From positions 1-64,000 of the forward strand of contig JAISMF010000041.1 in the NCBI GenBank assembly GCA_031276865.1: a stretch of DNA of 64,000 nt, in the 5' to 3' direction. The translations under genes were made by a program, and so were the position numbers. The stretch is from Deltaproteobacteria bacterium (GTDB taxonomy: Bacteria; Desulfobacterota; Desulfarculia; Adiutricales; Adiutricaceae). Within the stretch, counting starts at the first letter, position 1; every line of letters begins with the position of its first letter. Shown in pieces: positions 42,143 through 49,873 of the stretch. Below the pieces are notes generated by a model, which saw only the letters and a program-made list of their open reading frames with translations, was not told where the DNA came from and searched no databases.

Positions 42143-42953
42143 TTGTTTTCTTTTTCCTTCCGCTCGTTTGTTCGCCGGAGGCCGGCGCCGTGAAAATTCC
42201 CCCCGCCCGGGGGAAAATTTCCCCGGGGCCTTTCCGCCCCTCCGCCGTAAGGCGGAGGGGCCATGAAAAGCCGCGTCCGGCGCGGTTCCTTTTAATTTTA
42301 CCTCATTAAGGGGGAAATTTCCCGCCGTTTCCCCCCGCGTTTTCTCCAATCAAAATTAAGGCGGCTGCCGCCTCGCCGGCGGAAGTCGAGGCGCCAAGCT
42401 TGCCGCCGCGGGACGGAGAGGAGGTTTTTTTCATCGTCCGTCTTAAAAGATCCGGCGCGGGGCGGGTGCAATCGGTTTTTTCACGGCCTTTTCCCGAGGG
42501 CCCCCATATCGAGGCGCCCTTCCAGGTTCCTCTAAAAGCGATCGTTTCGAGCCGCTTTGATTTAGGATGGTCCGGATTAAGCCTTAAAAAGATCGCCTGG
42601 ATCCCTCGGGGCGGACGCGTCCGGATCCCTCTTGACCGGACGCGTTCCTACTCCTCCCTCGATCGTCCGGAAGGCGTTTGGGGGGGGCTTATCGGCCCCT
42701 TTAAATCAAGGGCGCCGGAAATTCCGGCGCGTTTTTGGGGTTTTTGGCGGCCGCAATCAGCTCCGCCGCGGTTTTAGGTCGCCCGCGGGGGGGGGGCGCG
42801 GTATAATGGGGTTACGGCCGCCTCGGGGGGGCGCGTTTTTTAGGCTTTCTCCCCGGGGGGCCGCGGGTTTCGCTGTTTTCGTTTTCGGCCCCGCGGCCGG
42901 AAGCGGAAAAGCGGACCGCCAACCGTCCTTCGGCGACAAAGGAAATCAATGAA
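42143..42953. other. 0.8-kb GC-rich gap with hairpins, no convincing gene
   Basis: A plus-strand frame at 42400-42777 (125 codons) has no recognisable domain and an Arg/Pro-biased composition, so I do not call it. Two strong hairpins: 42237-42260 (CCCCTCCGCC-GTAA-GGCGGAGGGG) and 42712-42730 (GCGCCG.../CGGCGC), the latter followed by GTTTTTGG on the plus strand as in a terminator, although no plus-strand gene precedes it. Confidence 0.5.
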
Positions 42954-43817
42954 ATGCTGGATGTAATGGACGAGGCCATCCTCACCGCCTGGAACTCCGC
43001 CCGCTCGGGGTCCGCGGCGCTCTTGGACGGTCTCGAGAAACGGCTTTCCCGGCGCGGCCGCCGCCCTCCGGACGAGGCTTCCGAGGCCCGGAAGCGCTCC
43101 GAGGCGGCCGTCCGCGCGCTCATAGGCGAGGCCTTCCCCGATCACAGGATACTTTCCGCCTCCGAGAAGGCCGAAAGCCCGGGGTTGGAGGAGAACGTCC
43201 CCGTCTGGTTGGTGAACGCCCTGGACGGGGTCCACGATTACAAACGCGGGAGCCCCTTTTTCTCCGTGACCGTGGGTTTCGCCGTCCACGACGGCAAGGC
43301 CCTGAAACCCTTGATAGGCGTGGTCATGGCTCCGGCCCTCATGGAGATGTTCTGGGCCTCCCTGGGGGGGGGAGCCCACTACTGCCGGCAGATTCCCGGC
43401 ATAGGCCTGGTGGAGGGGCCGATTGGCGTCTCCCGGGTGGCGCGGGCCTCCCGGGCCGTGGTGAAGACTGAAATCAACCCCAACCTGGTCCGCGAGACGG
43501 ACGAGCTCGACAGGCAGACGCGGCTCCAAAGGGAGGTCCTGTCTTTTTCCCGGGAGTCCTCGAGCGCCCTCAACATGGCCTACGTGGCCAGCGGGAGGGC
43601 CGAGTGCTTCTACTCCTCCGCCCTGAACCCCGTGACCGCGCTGCCGGCGGGTCTCATCGTGACCGAGGCCGGCGGACGGGTGGGGGATTATCTGGGCCGG
43701 CCCTATCTCTTCAACGGCGGCTGGGAGATGCTCGCCGCCAACGAAACGCTCCACGGCCGGTTCGTGGAGCTCTTGAACGGATTGTCCAAGGTGCCCGGAA
43801 AAGTCGCCCTCTGCTAG
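42954..43817 (+). CDS. Inositol monophosphatase-like protein with altered metal site
   Basis: 287 residues of the IMPase/FBPase-like fold: 'AFPDHRILSASEKAES', 'VWLVNALDGVHDYKRGSPFFSVTVGF' and 'ALPAGLIVTEAGGRVGD'. In active enzymes the second block reads WxxDPLDGT and the third WDxAAGxLIVxEAGG. Here DPLDGT is NALDGV (first Asp to Asn88, second Asp91 kept). By my alignment the WD pair is replaced, with Thr228 at the Asp position. Glu71 may retain the first ligand. So two of the usual metal-binding Asp are missing and hydrolysis is doubtful. It may be a non-catalytic or re-purposed homologue. AAGGA lies 10 nt before the ATG. Single gene with two terminators behind. Confidence 0.8.
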   Translation: MLDVMDEAILTAWNSARSGSAALLDGLEKRLSRRGRRPPDEASEARKRSEAAVRALIGEAFPDHRILSASEKAESPGLEENVPVWLVNALDGVHDYKRGSPFFSVTVGFAVHDGKALKPLIGVVMAPALMEMFWASLGGGAHYCRQIPGIGLVEGPIGVSRVARASRAVVKTEINPNLVRETDELDRQTRLQREVLSFSRESSSALNMAYVASGRAECFYSSALNPVTALPAGLIVTEAGGRVGDYLGRPYLFNGGWEMLAANETLHGRFVELLNGLSKVPGKVALC

Positions 43818-43821
43818 AAGG

Positions 43822-43850
43822 AGGGGCCGCCCGCTTGGCGGGCGGCCCCT
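43822..43850 (+). terminator. Terminator 1 of the IMPase-like gene
   Basis: A 13-bp perfect stem, AGGGGCCGCCCGC against GCGGGCGGCCCCT, with loop TTG, then CTATTTTC, 4 bp behind the stop. Confidence 0.85.
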
Positions 43851-43870
43851 CTATTTTCGGGTGGAAACGG

Positions 43871-43897
43871 AAAAAGCCGGAATTTTCCGGCTTTTTT
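43871..43897. terminator. Bidirectional terminator between IMPase-like gene and cheW
   Basis: AAAAAGCCGG against CCGGCTTTTTT with an AATTTT loop. Symmetrical, so it can serve the plus-strand gene as a second terminator and the convergent cheW gene. Confidence 0.8.
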
Positions 43898-44038
43898 CTT
43901 TTCCCGCCGCCGTTCTTTCCGGCGGGAGGGTTCTTTGACAAAGGCGGGGTCGCGGCCGATTTTTCGAAACGGAGCCCGCGAAATGGAGCCCGAACGAGGG
44001 GATGACGGCTCCGGGGAAGGGAAAAGCGCGGCCGGGCC

Positions 44039-44563
44039 CTAGAAGCCCAGGCTGAGTCCGGCCAGCTCCTCTCCCACCAGGATGCGGTCGATGTCCAAGA
44101 GGATCTTCACGCCCTTTCCGATTTTGGCCATGCCCAGGATGTACTCGGTGTTGAGGCGGGAGCCGAAGGCGGGGGCCGCCTCGATCTCGTCGGCCTTGAT
44201 GTTCACCACCTCGGAAACGTAGTCCACCACTATCCCTATGTGGATGAACTTACCGTCGCCGGCGGCCACGTCCACCACGATGATGCTGGTCTTCTCGGTG
44301 TACTCGGTTTCGGACATGTTGAACTTGAGGCGCAGATCGACCACCGGTATGACCTTCCCGCGCAAATTGATCACGCCTTTCACGTAGCCGGGCGTCTGGG
44401 GAACCGTGCGGATGGGCATCATCCCTATGATTTCCCTCACCTTGAGAATGCCTATGCCGTATTCCTCCGACGCCAGGGAGAAGGTGAGAAACTTCCCCTC
44501 CTGACCGGCCGCCCTGCCCTTGTTTATTTCCGGCTGGGTTTTTGACGAATTGGCGCTGCTCAT
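44039..44563 (-). CDS. cheW: Chemotaxis coupling protein CheW
   Basis: 174 residues. CheW couples chemoreceptors to the histidine kinase CheA. A disordered N-terminus (1-22) is followed by the CheW SH3-like double barrel: 'FLTFSLASEEYGIGILKVREII', 'IRTVPQTPGYVKGVINLRGKVIPVVDLRLKF' (the receptor and CheA binding region), 'HIGIVVDYVSEVVNI' and 'YILGMAKIGKGVKILLDIDRIL'. Complete. AGAGGA lies 10 nt ahead of the ATG. No cheA, receptor or flagellar gene in the window; an isolated adaptor. Confidence 0.94.
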   Translation of the reverse strand: MSSANSSKTQPEINKGRAAGQEGKFLTFSLASEEYGIGILKVREIIGMMPIRTVPQTPGYVKGVINLRGKVIPVVDLRLKFNMSETEYTEKTSIIVVDVAAGDGKFIHIGIVVDYVSEVVNIKADEIEAAPAFGSRLNTEYILGMAKIGKGVKILLDIDRILVGEELAGLSLGF

Positions 44564-45283
44564 AGTACTTGATTCCTCTCGACTGGCGTTTGGGGTGGCG
44601 CGGGCTTTATCCCGAGTTCCGCGGAAGAGGGCGCGGGGCGGCCCGGGGAATCCTCTTCCCGGACGGGACGCGTTCGGACGGATGTGAAAATATTACCAGA
44701 TAACGGGAAAAATAGCAAAAATCGACCCCTCTTTCCCCATAGGGAGGGGATTTTCCGGAACCTCCCTTGACTTGGTTTTTCCGCTCCGCGACAAAGAGTG
44801 GAAGGGCTTTTTAAGGGCCCTAAATGTGGGCGAGCTTTCAGCCCTCCGGAAAAGAGCCGTAAAAGCGTCCTTTTGATAATTTCCCCCGCGCGGGTGGGGA
44901 AGCGCCCGGGAGCCTTGGGAAAAGGATCCGCTTGTAACTATAACTAAGTAATATTATAACTAATAAGCATGATAATAAATAGTTATTAGCTATAAAAATG
45001 CGTAATATTTTAAAAGCGCGATATTTTGAAAGCGCGGGGGCCGGACTCCGGGGAAGGGTTCTCCTCCGTTTCGCCGGGATCCGCGAAAGACCCCCTTCGC
45101 CCCCCGGATTTCTTCGGGACGGATCCCTTTCCGGAAACTTAGCCGCACTTCCCCGAATCGGGCGGGATCCGGACGCTTCCCTAGCTCGGGCGGGGGCGGA
45201 AAACTCTTCCCGGCCCGCGGGCGGAAGGATTTTAAAAAGGCGGGAGGGGGAAAGCCGCCGGGGGCTTAAACAGGCTTGAAACG
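44564..45283. other. Intergenic, no gene; AT-rich patch
   Basis: GC-rich except 44935-45010, which is nearly pure A/T and holds an inverted repeat CTAATAA / TTATTAG (about 44959-44990). No gene or RNA recognised. Confidence 0.4.
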
Positions 45284-45312
45284 AAACGGGCGGGGTTGCA
45301 CCCCGCCCGTTT
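45284..45312 (-). terminator. Terminator of the peroxiredoxin gene
   Basis: A 12-bp perfect stem, AAACGGGCGGGG against CCCCGCCCGTTT, with loop TTGCA, about 48 bp behind the stop on the minus strand. Confidence 0.75.
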
Positions 45313-45359
45313 CGCCGAAAGCATCGGGAAAGGCCCCGGTGCCGGAAAAAAGACTCCCT

Positions 45360-45908
45360 CTAAAGGGTGGGTCCGTCCACCTGGCGGTTGCAGGCGCAAA
45401 GCGCCCCCGTCTGGAGGGCGTCCAGGACCCTCAAGGCCTCCTCCGGGTTGCGGCCCACGTTCAAGGGGTTCACCGTCACGTGGCGGACGACGTTGTCCGG
45501 ATCCACGATGAAGGTGGCCCGCAGCGGCACTCCGGCCTCCTTGTCCCGGATCCCCAGCTGATCGATCAAGGTGCCGGCGGGATCGGAAAAGGAGTAGTGG
45601 TTGAGCTTGGTGAGATCCTTGTGATCCCGGCGCCAGGCCAGTTTGACGTATTCGTTGTCGGCGTTGCCGCCCAGGAGGATGGCGTTCCGCTGCTCGAATT
45701 CTTTGACGAGCCGGCTGTAGCCCACTATCTCCGTGGGGCAGACGAAGGTGAAGTCCTTCGGGTAGAAGTAGATGATCTTCCATTTTCCCGGAAAGGAGGT
45801 TTCGGTGAAGGGGATGAAGGCGGATTTGCCGTCCTCGGTGTCTAAATTGAATCCCGGCAGAACCGCGGTCGCGGAAAAGCTGTCGAGCTTGTCTCCTACT
45901 GTTTTCAT
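45360..45908 (-). CDS. AhpC/TSA-type peroxiredoxin
   Basis: 182 residues. Reduces hydrogen peroxide and organic hydroperoxides. The peroxidatic cysteine is Cys57 in 'DFTFVCPTEI'. The C-terminus carries Cys171 and Cys173 in 'GALCACNRQ', the position of the resolving cysteine in typical 2-Cys AhpC (usually a single Cys there). 'PLRATFIVDPDNVVRHVTVN' is the conserved core. AAGGAG stands 5 nt before the ATG. No ahpF or thioredoxin partner adjoins. Fits oxygen defence in an anaerobe, in the cytoplasm. Confidence 0.93.
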   Translation of the reverse strand: MKTVGDKLDSFSATAVLPGFNLDTEDGKSAFIPFTETSFPGKWKIIYFYPKDFTFVCPTEIVGYSRLVKEFEQRNAILLGGNADNEYVKLAWRRDHKDLTKLNHYSFSDPAGTLIDQLGIRDKEAGVPLRATFIVDPDNVVRHVTVNPLNVGRNPEEALRVLDALQTGALCACNRQVDGPTL

Positions 45909-46162
45909 ATTCGCTCCTTAGATGTTGAACCGTCCCCGAAACGGGGAGCTTTGGGGTTCCTTCGTAGACAGCCTCCCTGCCGGGGGATTTCCCAAGAAGG
46001 AAAGTCGGGCCCTCCGGCCGGCGGAAGAAAGCGCCAATTTTGGGGGGAAAAGTCCGTGGGAGGGTCTTTCCGGAAAAGAGGCTGATTTTTTTTCCGCGAA
46101 GAGAAGAATAAGGGAAAACGCGGCTCGTGTCAAAGATCGCCAGGGGGGCCGGGGTGAAAAGA
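45909..46162. other. Region upstream of the peroxiredoxin gene
   Basis: No gene recognised; composition is GC-rich, then passes into the repeat array behind ubiE/menG. Confidence 0.35.
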
Positions 46163-46382
46163 GCGTTTTTTTTACATAGTCATCCGGAGGGCGTTTTTTT
46201 CACATAACCCGGAAAGCGTTTTTTTACCTAGTCATCCGGAGGGCGTTTTTTTACATAGTCGAAGGGCGTTTTTTTTTAAATAGTCATCCGGAGGGCGGTT
46301 TTTTTTCAAATAGTCGTTCGGGCGGGGGTTTTCAAACAGTCGTCCGGGCGGGTTTTTTTTTAACGGTCATTCGGGCAGGGGT
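46163..46382 (-). repeat. Tandem repeat that starts inside the ubiE/menG stop region
   Basis: About seven to eight units of 23-33 bp. In the ubiE sense each reads A-run, then CGCCCTCCGGATGACTA or a variant. The first unit is the end of the gene itself: CCCCTGCCCGAATGACCG contains the last codons and the TGA stop. Most units retain the GATGACTA core, and so a TGA. The array appears to have grown by duplication of the gene's own 3' end. Confidence 0.85.
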
Positions 46383-47116
46383 TTCTGGCCCCAGACCAGC
46401 ATGGCCGAGCCGAAGGTGTAGGTCCGGTACTCCACTCCCTTGAAGCCCGCGGCTTTGAGCTCGTCCGCGATGACGGCCGGATGGGGGAAGGCCATGATGG
46501 AGCGGCTCAGGTAGGCGTAGGCCTTCTTTTGGCTTTTAAAAAGCCGCCTGGCGAGCCAGGGGGTGACTATCTCCAGGTGGAGGCGGTGGAGGGGGGCGAC
46601 CAGGCTTCGGGGGTCGAAGAAGAGCTCGAGAACCAGAAAGCGGCCTCCGGGCTTCAGGACCCGAAAGGCCTCCCGGTAGAGGGAATCCCTTTCGGCGATG
46701 TTGCGCAGCCCGAAGGAGATGGAGACGGAGTCGAAGAGCTCGGATTCGAAGGGGGGCTCGCGGACGTCGCCCAAGATCAGATCCGCCTCGCCTTCGAGCC
46801 CGCGCTTTTTCAGCTTCTTGCCGGCGATATCCAGCATGGTCTCCGAAAAATCCAAACCGGTGAGTTCGGCGTGGGGCCAGAATTCCCGGGAGGCCAAAAG
46901 CTGATCGCCCGAGCCGGTGGCGAGATCCAGGAAGCTTCCCGGGTAGTCGCGCGCGACCAGGCGCCGGGCCAGGGCCCGGCGCCAGAAGACGTCCCGGCCG
47001 AGGCTGAGGAGGCGGTTTAATAGGTCGTAGCGGGCCGAGACGTGGTTGAACATCTCTTTGAGGACCGGGGGGGCGGCCGGGCCGGGGCGGTCGGGGGCGG
47101 AGTCTTCGCTTTTCAC
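46367..47116 (-). CDS. ubiE: Demethylmenaquinone/2-polyprenyl-benzoquinol methyltransferase
   Basis: 249 residues. UbiE/MenG adds the C-methyl group in menaquinone (or ubiquinone) synthesis. N-terminal 'MFNHVSARYDLLNRLLSLGRDVFWRR' is the family signature (FdxvaxxYDxxNxxxSxGxdxxWr). SAM loop 'FLDLATGSGDQ', then 'FDSVSISFGLRNI' and 'VLKPGGRFLVLELF' match UbiE signature 2. In an anaerobe the MenG role (menaquinone) is the likelier, an inference. Starts with GTG, no strong Shine-Dalgarno. Unusually, the stop codon lies within the first unit of a tandem repeat. Confidence 0.93.
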   Translation of the reverse strand: MKSEDSAPDRPGPAAPPVLKEMFNHVSARYDLLNRLLSLGRDVFWRRALARRLVARDYPGSFLDLATGSGDQLLASREFWPHAELTGLDFSETMLDIAGKKLKKRGLEGEADLILGDVREPPFESELFDSVSISFGLRNIAERDSLYREAFRVLKPGGRFLVLELFFDPRSLVAPLHRLHLEIVTPWLARRLFKSQKKAYAYLSRSIMAFPHPAVIADELKAAGFKGVEYRTYTFGSAMLVWGQKPLPE

Positions 47117-47219
47117 GGGCAGGTAACCGCGGCTAAAGATGATGCGCGGATCGAAGAGATCCGGGCGGCCTTTCCCCGCCGCGGGGGGAGGCTTTAAAGC
47201 CCCTGGAGCCCGTAAGTTT

Positions 47220-47858
47220 TCAGACGGGATCCTTTTCCAGAAACTCCCTCACCTCGGTTAAATCCTTCATGACCCAGGTGGCGCCGGCCTTGAAGAGCTC
47301 GTCCGGCGACAACCCGCCCTGGGCGAGTCCCACCGCCCGGACGCCCGCGGCCCTGGCCGCGGCCATGTCGGAGCGGGAGTCCCCCGTGAAGACGGCCGAG
47401 GAGGGGGAGACGTTGAGGTGTTTTAAGACTTCCTGGATGATGTCCGGCTCGGGCTTGGCCCGCACCGTTCCACCGGGCCCCACCACGGTGTCGAAGTAGG
47501 GGGCCACGCCGAAGGAGGCTATGTCCAGCCAGGGGTTCTCCCGGTTGGTCGCGACCCCCAACAGGAACTGCCGGGATTTGGCGTAGTCCAAAAGCTCCAG
47601 GGCGTCGGGGTAGCACTCGGTCTCCTCGTTCACGCCGGGGAGGATGTCCGTGAGGAAATAGGGATACCACTCTTTGTCCAGACGGCCGAAGACGGTCTCC
47701 CAGAAGGCCTCGGTTGTGAGGCTGATGTTTTTTAGGACCACGTCCTCTTTGACCTCCGGCAGCCCGAAATGGGCGGCCAGCTTGTTCACGCCGCGGACGC
47801 AGGGCGAAAGGGAGTCCAGGAGGGTTAAATCGAGGTCGAATATCAAAGTCGTGAGCAT
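47220..47858 (-). CDS. HAD superfamily phosphatase, phosphoglycolate phosphatase-like
   Basis: 212 residues. Motif I 'IFDLDLTLLDS' (DxDxT with both catalytic Asp, 8-10). The cap domain is alpha-helical. Motif II 'GVATNRENP' (Thr), motif III Lys in 'GTVRAKPEPDII', and motif IV 'AVFTGDSRSDMAAARAAGV' (GDSxxD). All catalytic positions are present, so it is an active subclass I phosphatase. Substrate unknown: phosphoglycolate, sugar phosphates or nucleotides. It lies about 100 bp upstream of ubiE/menG on the same strand, so co-transcription is possible. Confidence 0.88.
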   Translation of the reverse strand: MLTTLIFDLDLTLLDSLSPCVRGVNKLAAHFGLPEVKEDVVLKNISLTTEAFWETVFGRLDKEWYPYFLTDILPGVNEETECYPDALELLDYAKSRQFLLGVATNRENPWLDIASFGVAPYFDTVVGPGGTVRAKPEPDIIQEVLKHLNVSPSSAVFTGDSRSDMAAARAAGVRAVGLAQGGLSPDELFKAGATWVMKDLTEVREFLEKDPV

Positions 47859-47940
47859 TTCAGAGTCGGCCGCCCGGAATAAGGTTCCAGGCGAGGGTTG
47901 AGGGATCCGCCGGACCAGGGGGGGGGACCGGGGGAAAAAA

Positions 47941-48025
47941 GGAGCCGGGTGGTGGGTTTCGTCGCCCGGCGCGTTCTATTGTAGGAGCCGGGAGGCGGGT
48001 TTTGTCGCCCGGCGCGTTCAATATA
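47941..48025. repeat. Two tandem copies of a 42-43-bp hairpin unit
   Basis: Units at 47941-47983 and 47984-48025 share GGAGCCGGG, then GTCGCCCGGCGCGTTC. Each can fold with GCCGGG against CCCGGC. Only about four central substitutions separate them. Upstream of the HAD gene; function unknown. Confidence 0.75.
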
Positions 48026-48532
48026 CAAGACTGGCGGCCTGATTTCAATGTTTCGGCTCATAACGGCGTTTAAAGCGGGGAGGTCGGCCGCGGGGACGCT
48101 AAAACCGCGGCGGGTCGGAATCGGAGGCGAGGCGTATTTTGAAAAATTTTATATAAATATGTTTAATATTTTATATTGACAATAAATATTTTTAATTGGG
48201 TGGAAAATTGAGTTACAGGTGCGCCGGGCCCGCGGTTCGGCGGAAAGCGAGGCGGGGGGGGAGGCTCGCGCGAAGCGGGAGGGCGGAAAGAGGTGGCGTT
48301 GAGGAAGGATGTACGGTGGTGGCGGAAAAGAAGGGGGGTGGGGAGAGGCGCCATTCCCGATAGGTCGGCGGGCGGAATCGGAGGGAAGGGGGGCTTTTCG
48401 GGACCGGCGGGGTTTTCCAAAAACATCTTCCCTCCGGGGTGTTTTCGGTGTTAGAAAAGGAGAACCAAAGCGCGCGGGGCGGGGCCGCCGGCCCCGCCCC
48501 CTTTCAAGCGGGTTTGAATAAGAGGGTCGACC
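48026..48532. other. Intergenic between divergent HAD and sirtuin genes
   Basis: AT-rich at 48135-48200, otherwise G-rich. A G/C palindrome, CGGGGCCGCCGGCCCCG, lies at about 48480-48498, 35 bp before the sirtuin start. No gene seen. Confidence 0.4.
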
Positions 48533-49231
48533 ATGATCTTCGTTTTAACGGGCGCCGGCGTCAGCCGGGAAAGCGGCATCCCCACCTTCCGCGACTCCGG
48601 CGGGCTGTGGGAAAAACACCGCGTCGAGGACGTCGCCACCCCCCAGGGCTTTAAAAAAAATCCCGCCCTGGTCCAGAATTTCTACAACCTGCGCCGCCGG
48701 GAGCTTCTATCCGGAGCGATTCGGCCCAATCCCGCCCACATGGCCCTGGCCCGGCTCGAAAGAGAGGCCGGAGAAGAGGTCCGGATAGTCACGCAGAACG
48801 TGGACGACCTCCACGAGAGGGCCGGCTCTAAAAACGTCCTCCACATGCACGGGGAATTGTTGAAGGTCCGCTGTCGGGACTGCGGGAAGGTCTTTTCCCG
48901 GAGGGAGGATCTCTCCGCGGAAGTCTTTTGCCCTTCTTGTGGAAAAAAAGGCGCGCTCCGGCCCCACGTGGTCTGGTTCGGGGAGACTCCCCTTCACATG
49001 GACGAGATAGCCGCCCTCCTCCGGAGGGCGGACGTCTTCATCGCCGTCGGCACCTCGGGGACGGTGTATCCGGCGGCGGGTTTCGTGAGCTCCACGTCCG
49101 CCAGGCGCAAAATCGAGGTGAACATGGAGCCCTCCGCCGTATCCTCTTTTTTCACCGAGAACCTTTTGGGAAAGGCGGGCGAGATGATCCCTCGTCTGGT
49201 GGAGGAGCTTATCGGAAAAAAGGCTCTTTGA
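48533..49231 (+). CDS. Sir2 family NAD-dependent deacylase, class III type
   Basis: 232 residues. Removes acyl groups from lysines with NAD. 'FVLTGAGVSRESGIPTFRDSGGLW' (NAD site, GAGxSxxSGIPxFR), 'IVTQNVDDLHERAG', 'LHMHGEL' with the catalytic His, a zinc site 'CRDCGKVF'/'CPSCGKKG', and 'VVWFGETPL'. 'NFYNLRRREL' has the Tyr51-xx-Arg54 pair that marks class III sirtuins (SIRT5/CobB type), which prefer negatively charged acyl groups such as succinyl. So desuccinylase activity is expected besides deacetylation, from family knowledge. The start is directly at the Rossmann strand, shorter than E. coli CobB. Confidence 0.93.
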   Translation: MIFVLTGAGVSRESGIPTFRDSGGLWEKHRVEDVATPQGFKKNPALVQNFYNLRRRELLSGAIRPNPAHMALARLEREAGEEVRIVTQNVDDLHERAGSKNVLHMHGELLKVRCRDCGKVFSRREDLSAEVFCPSCGKKGALRPHVVWFGETPLHMDEIAALLRRADVFIAVGTSGTVYPAAGFVSSTSARRKIEVNMEPSAVSSFFTENLLGKAGEMIPRLVEELIGKKAL

Positions 49232-49767
49232 AACGGCCGGCTCCGCGTTCTTTTCCTTTAAACCTCTAAACGGGAAGGAAAAACGATTCCGTTTCTTTTT
49301 TAAAGCGCCCTTGTTTTTCTTCGCCTGGTTTCGACGGCCTCATCCGCCGTGAAAGCTGATTTTTTTAGACGAAAAACGGTTTTCCCTGAAATTTCGCCGG
49401 GGCCGAACATCCCTCCGGATGCCGATGGCGGGGCGTATTTTTTCTAAAAGAGGCCGGTAGCTAAAAGGGCGCTCCCTGGGAACAAGTCCGGTGTTTTCGA
49501 ATTCAAAGCGAGGGGTTTCGTTTCCGGATCGTTTAAGGGGATTTTACGCCTTAGTCATCTCCCGTAAGGGTTTACGACGTGTTTCTCGCGCGTTCGAACA
49601 AAGGAAGTTTAATTTTCCGGCTGCGGGGAGGGGAGGTCTTTTCCCATCCATCGGGCGCGCGGAAGCGGGCTGAAGAAACCGCCTCCGTGAGAAAACTAAA
49701 AAACAATTCGGAAAAATTTTTGAAATCGTGAAAAAAACCGCGGAAAGCGGATAAAACGGAAAAAGCG
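49232..49767. other. Intergenic, no gene seen
   Basis: Runs of A and mixed composition; a plus-strand frame at 49491-49673 has no recognisable content. Confidence 0.4.
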
Positions 49768-49806
49768 AAAAAAAACCGGGAGCGGGAAAAAAGATTCCGC
49801 CCCCGG
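49768..49806 (-). terminator. Terminator of the ABC-F gene
   Basis: On the minus strand, an imperfect CCGGGGGCGG / CCCGCTCCCGG stem with an A/T loop, followed by T8 (A-run at 49768-49775). About 70 bp behind the stop at 49874. Confidence 0.65.
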
Positions 49807-49873
49807 AAATTTAAAATTCATGAAATCGAAAATCGAAAACGTCCGCGAGAGTTTTTAAAAGCGTGAAAGAGGG

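Noticed and set aside
42400-42777. Plus-strand frame of 125 codons upstream of the IMPase-like gene
   Set aside because: No domain, no ribosome-binding site, and a hairpin with T-run falls inside it.
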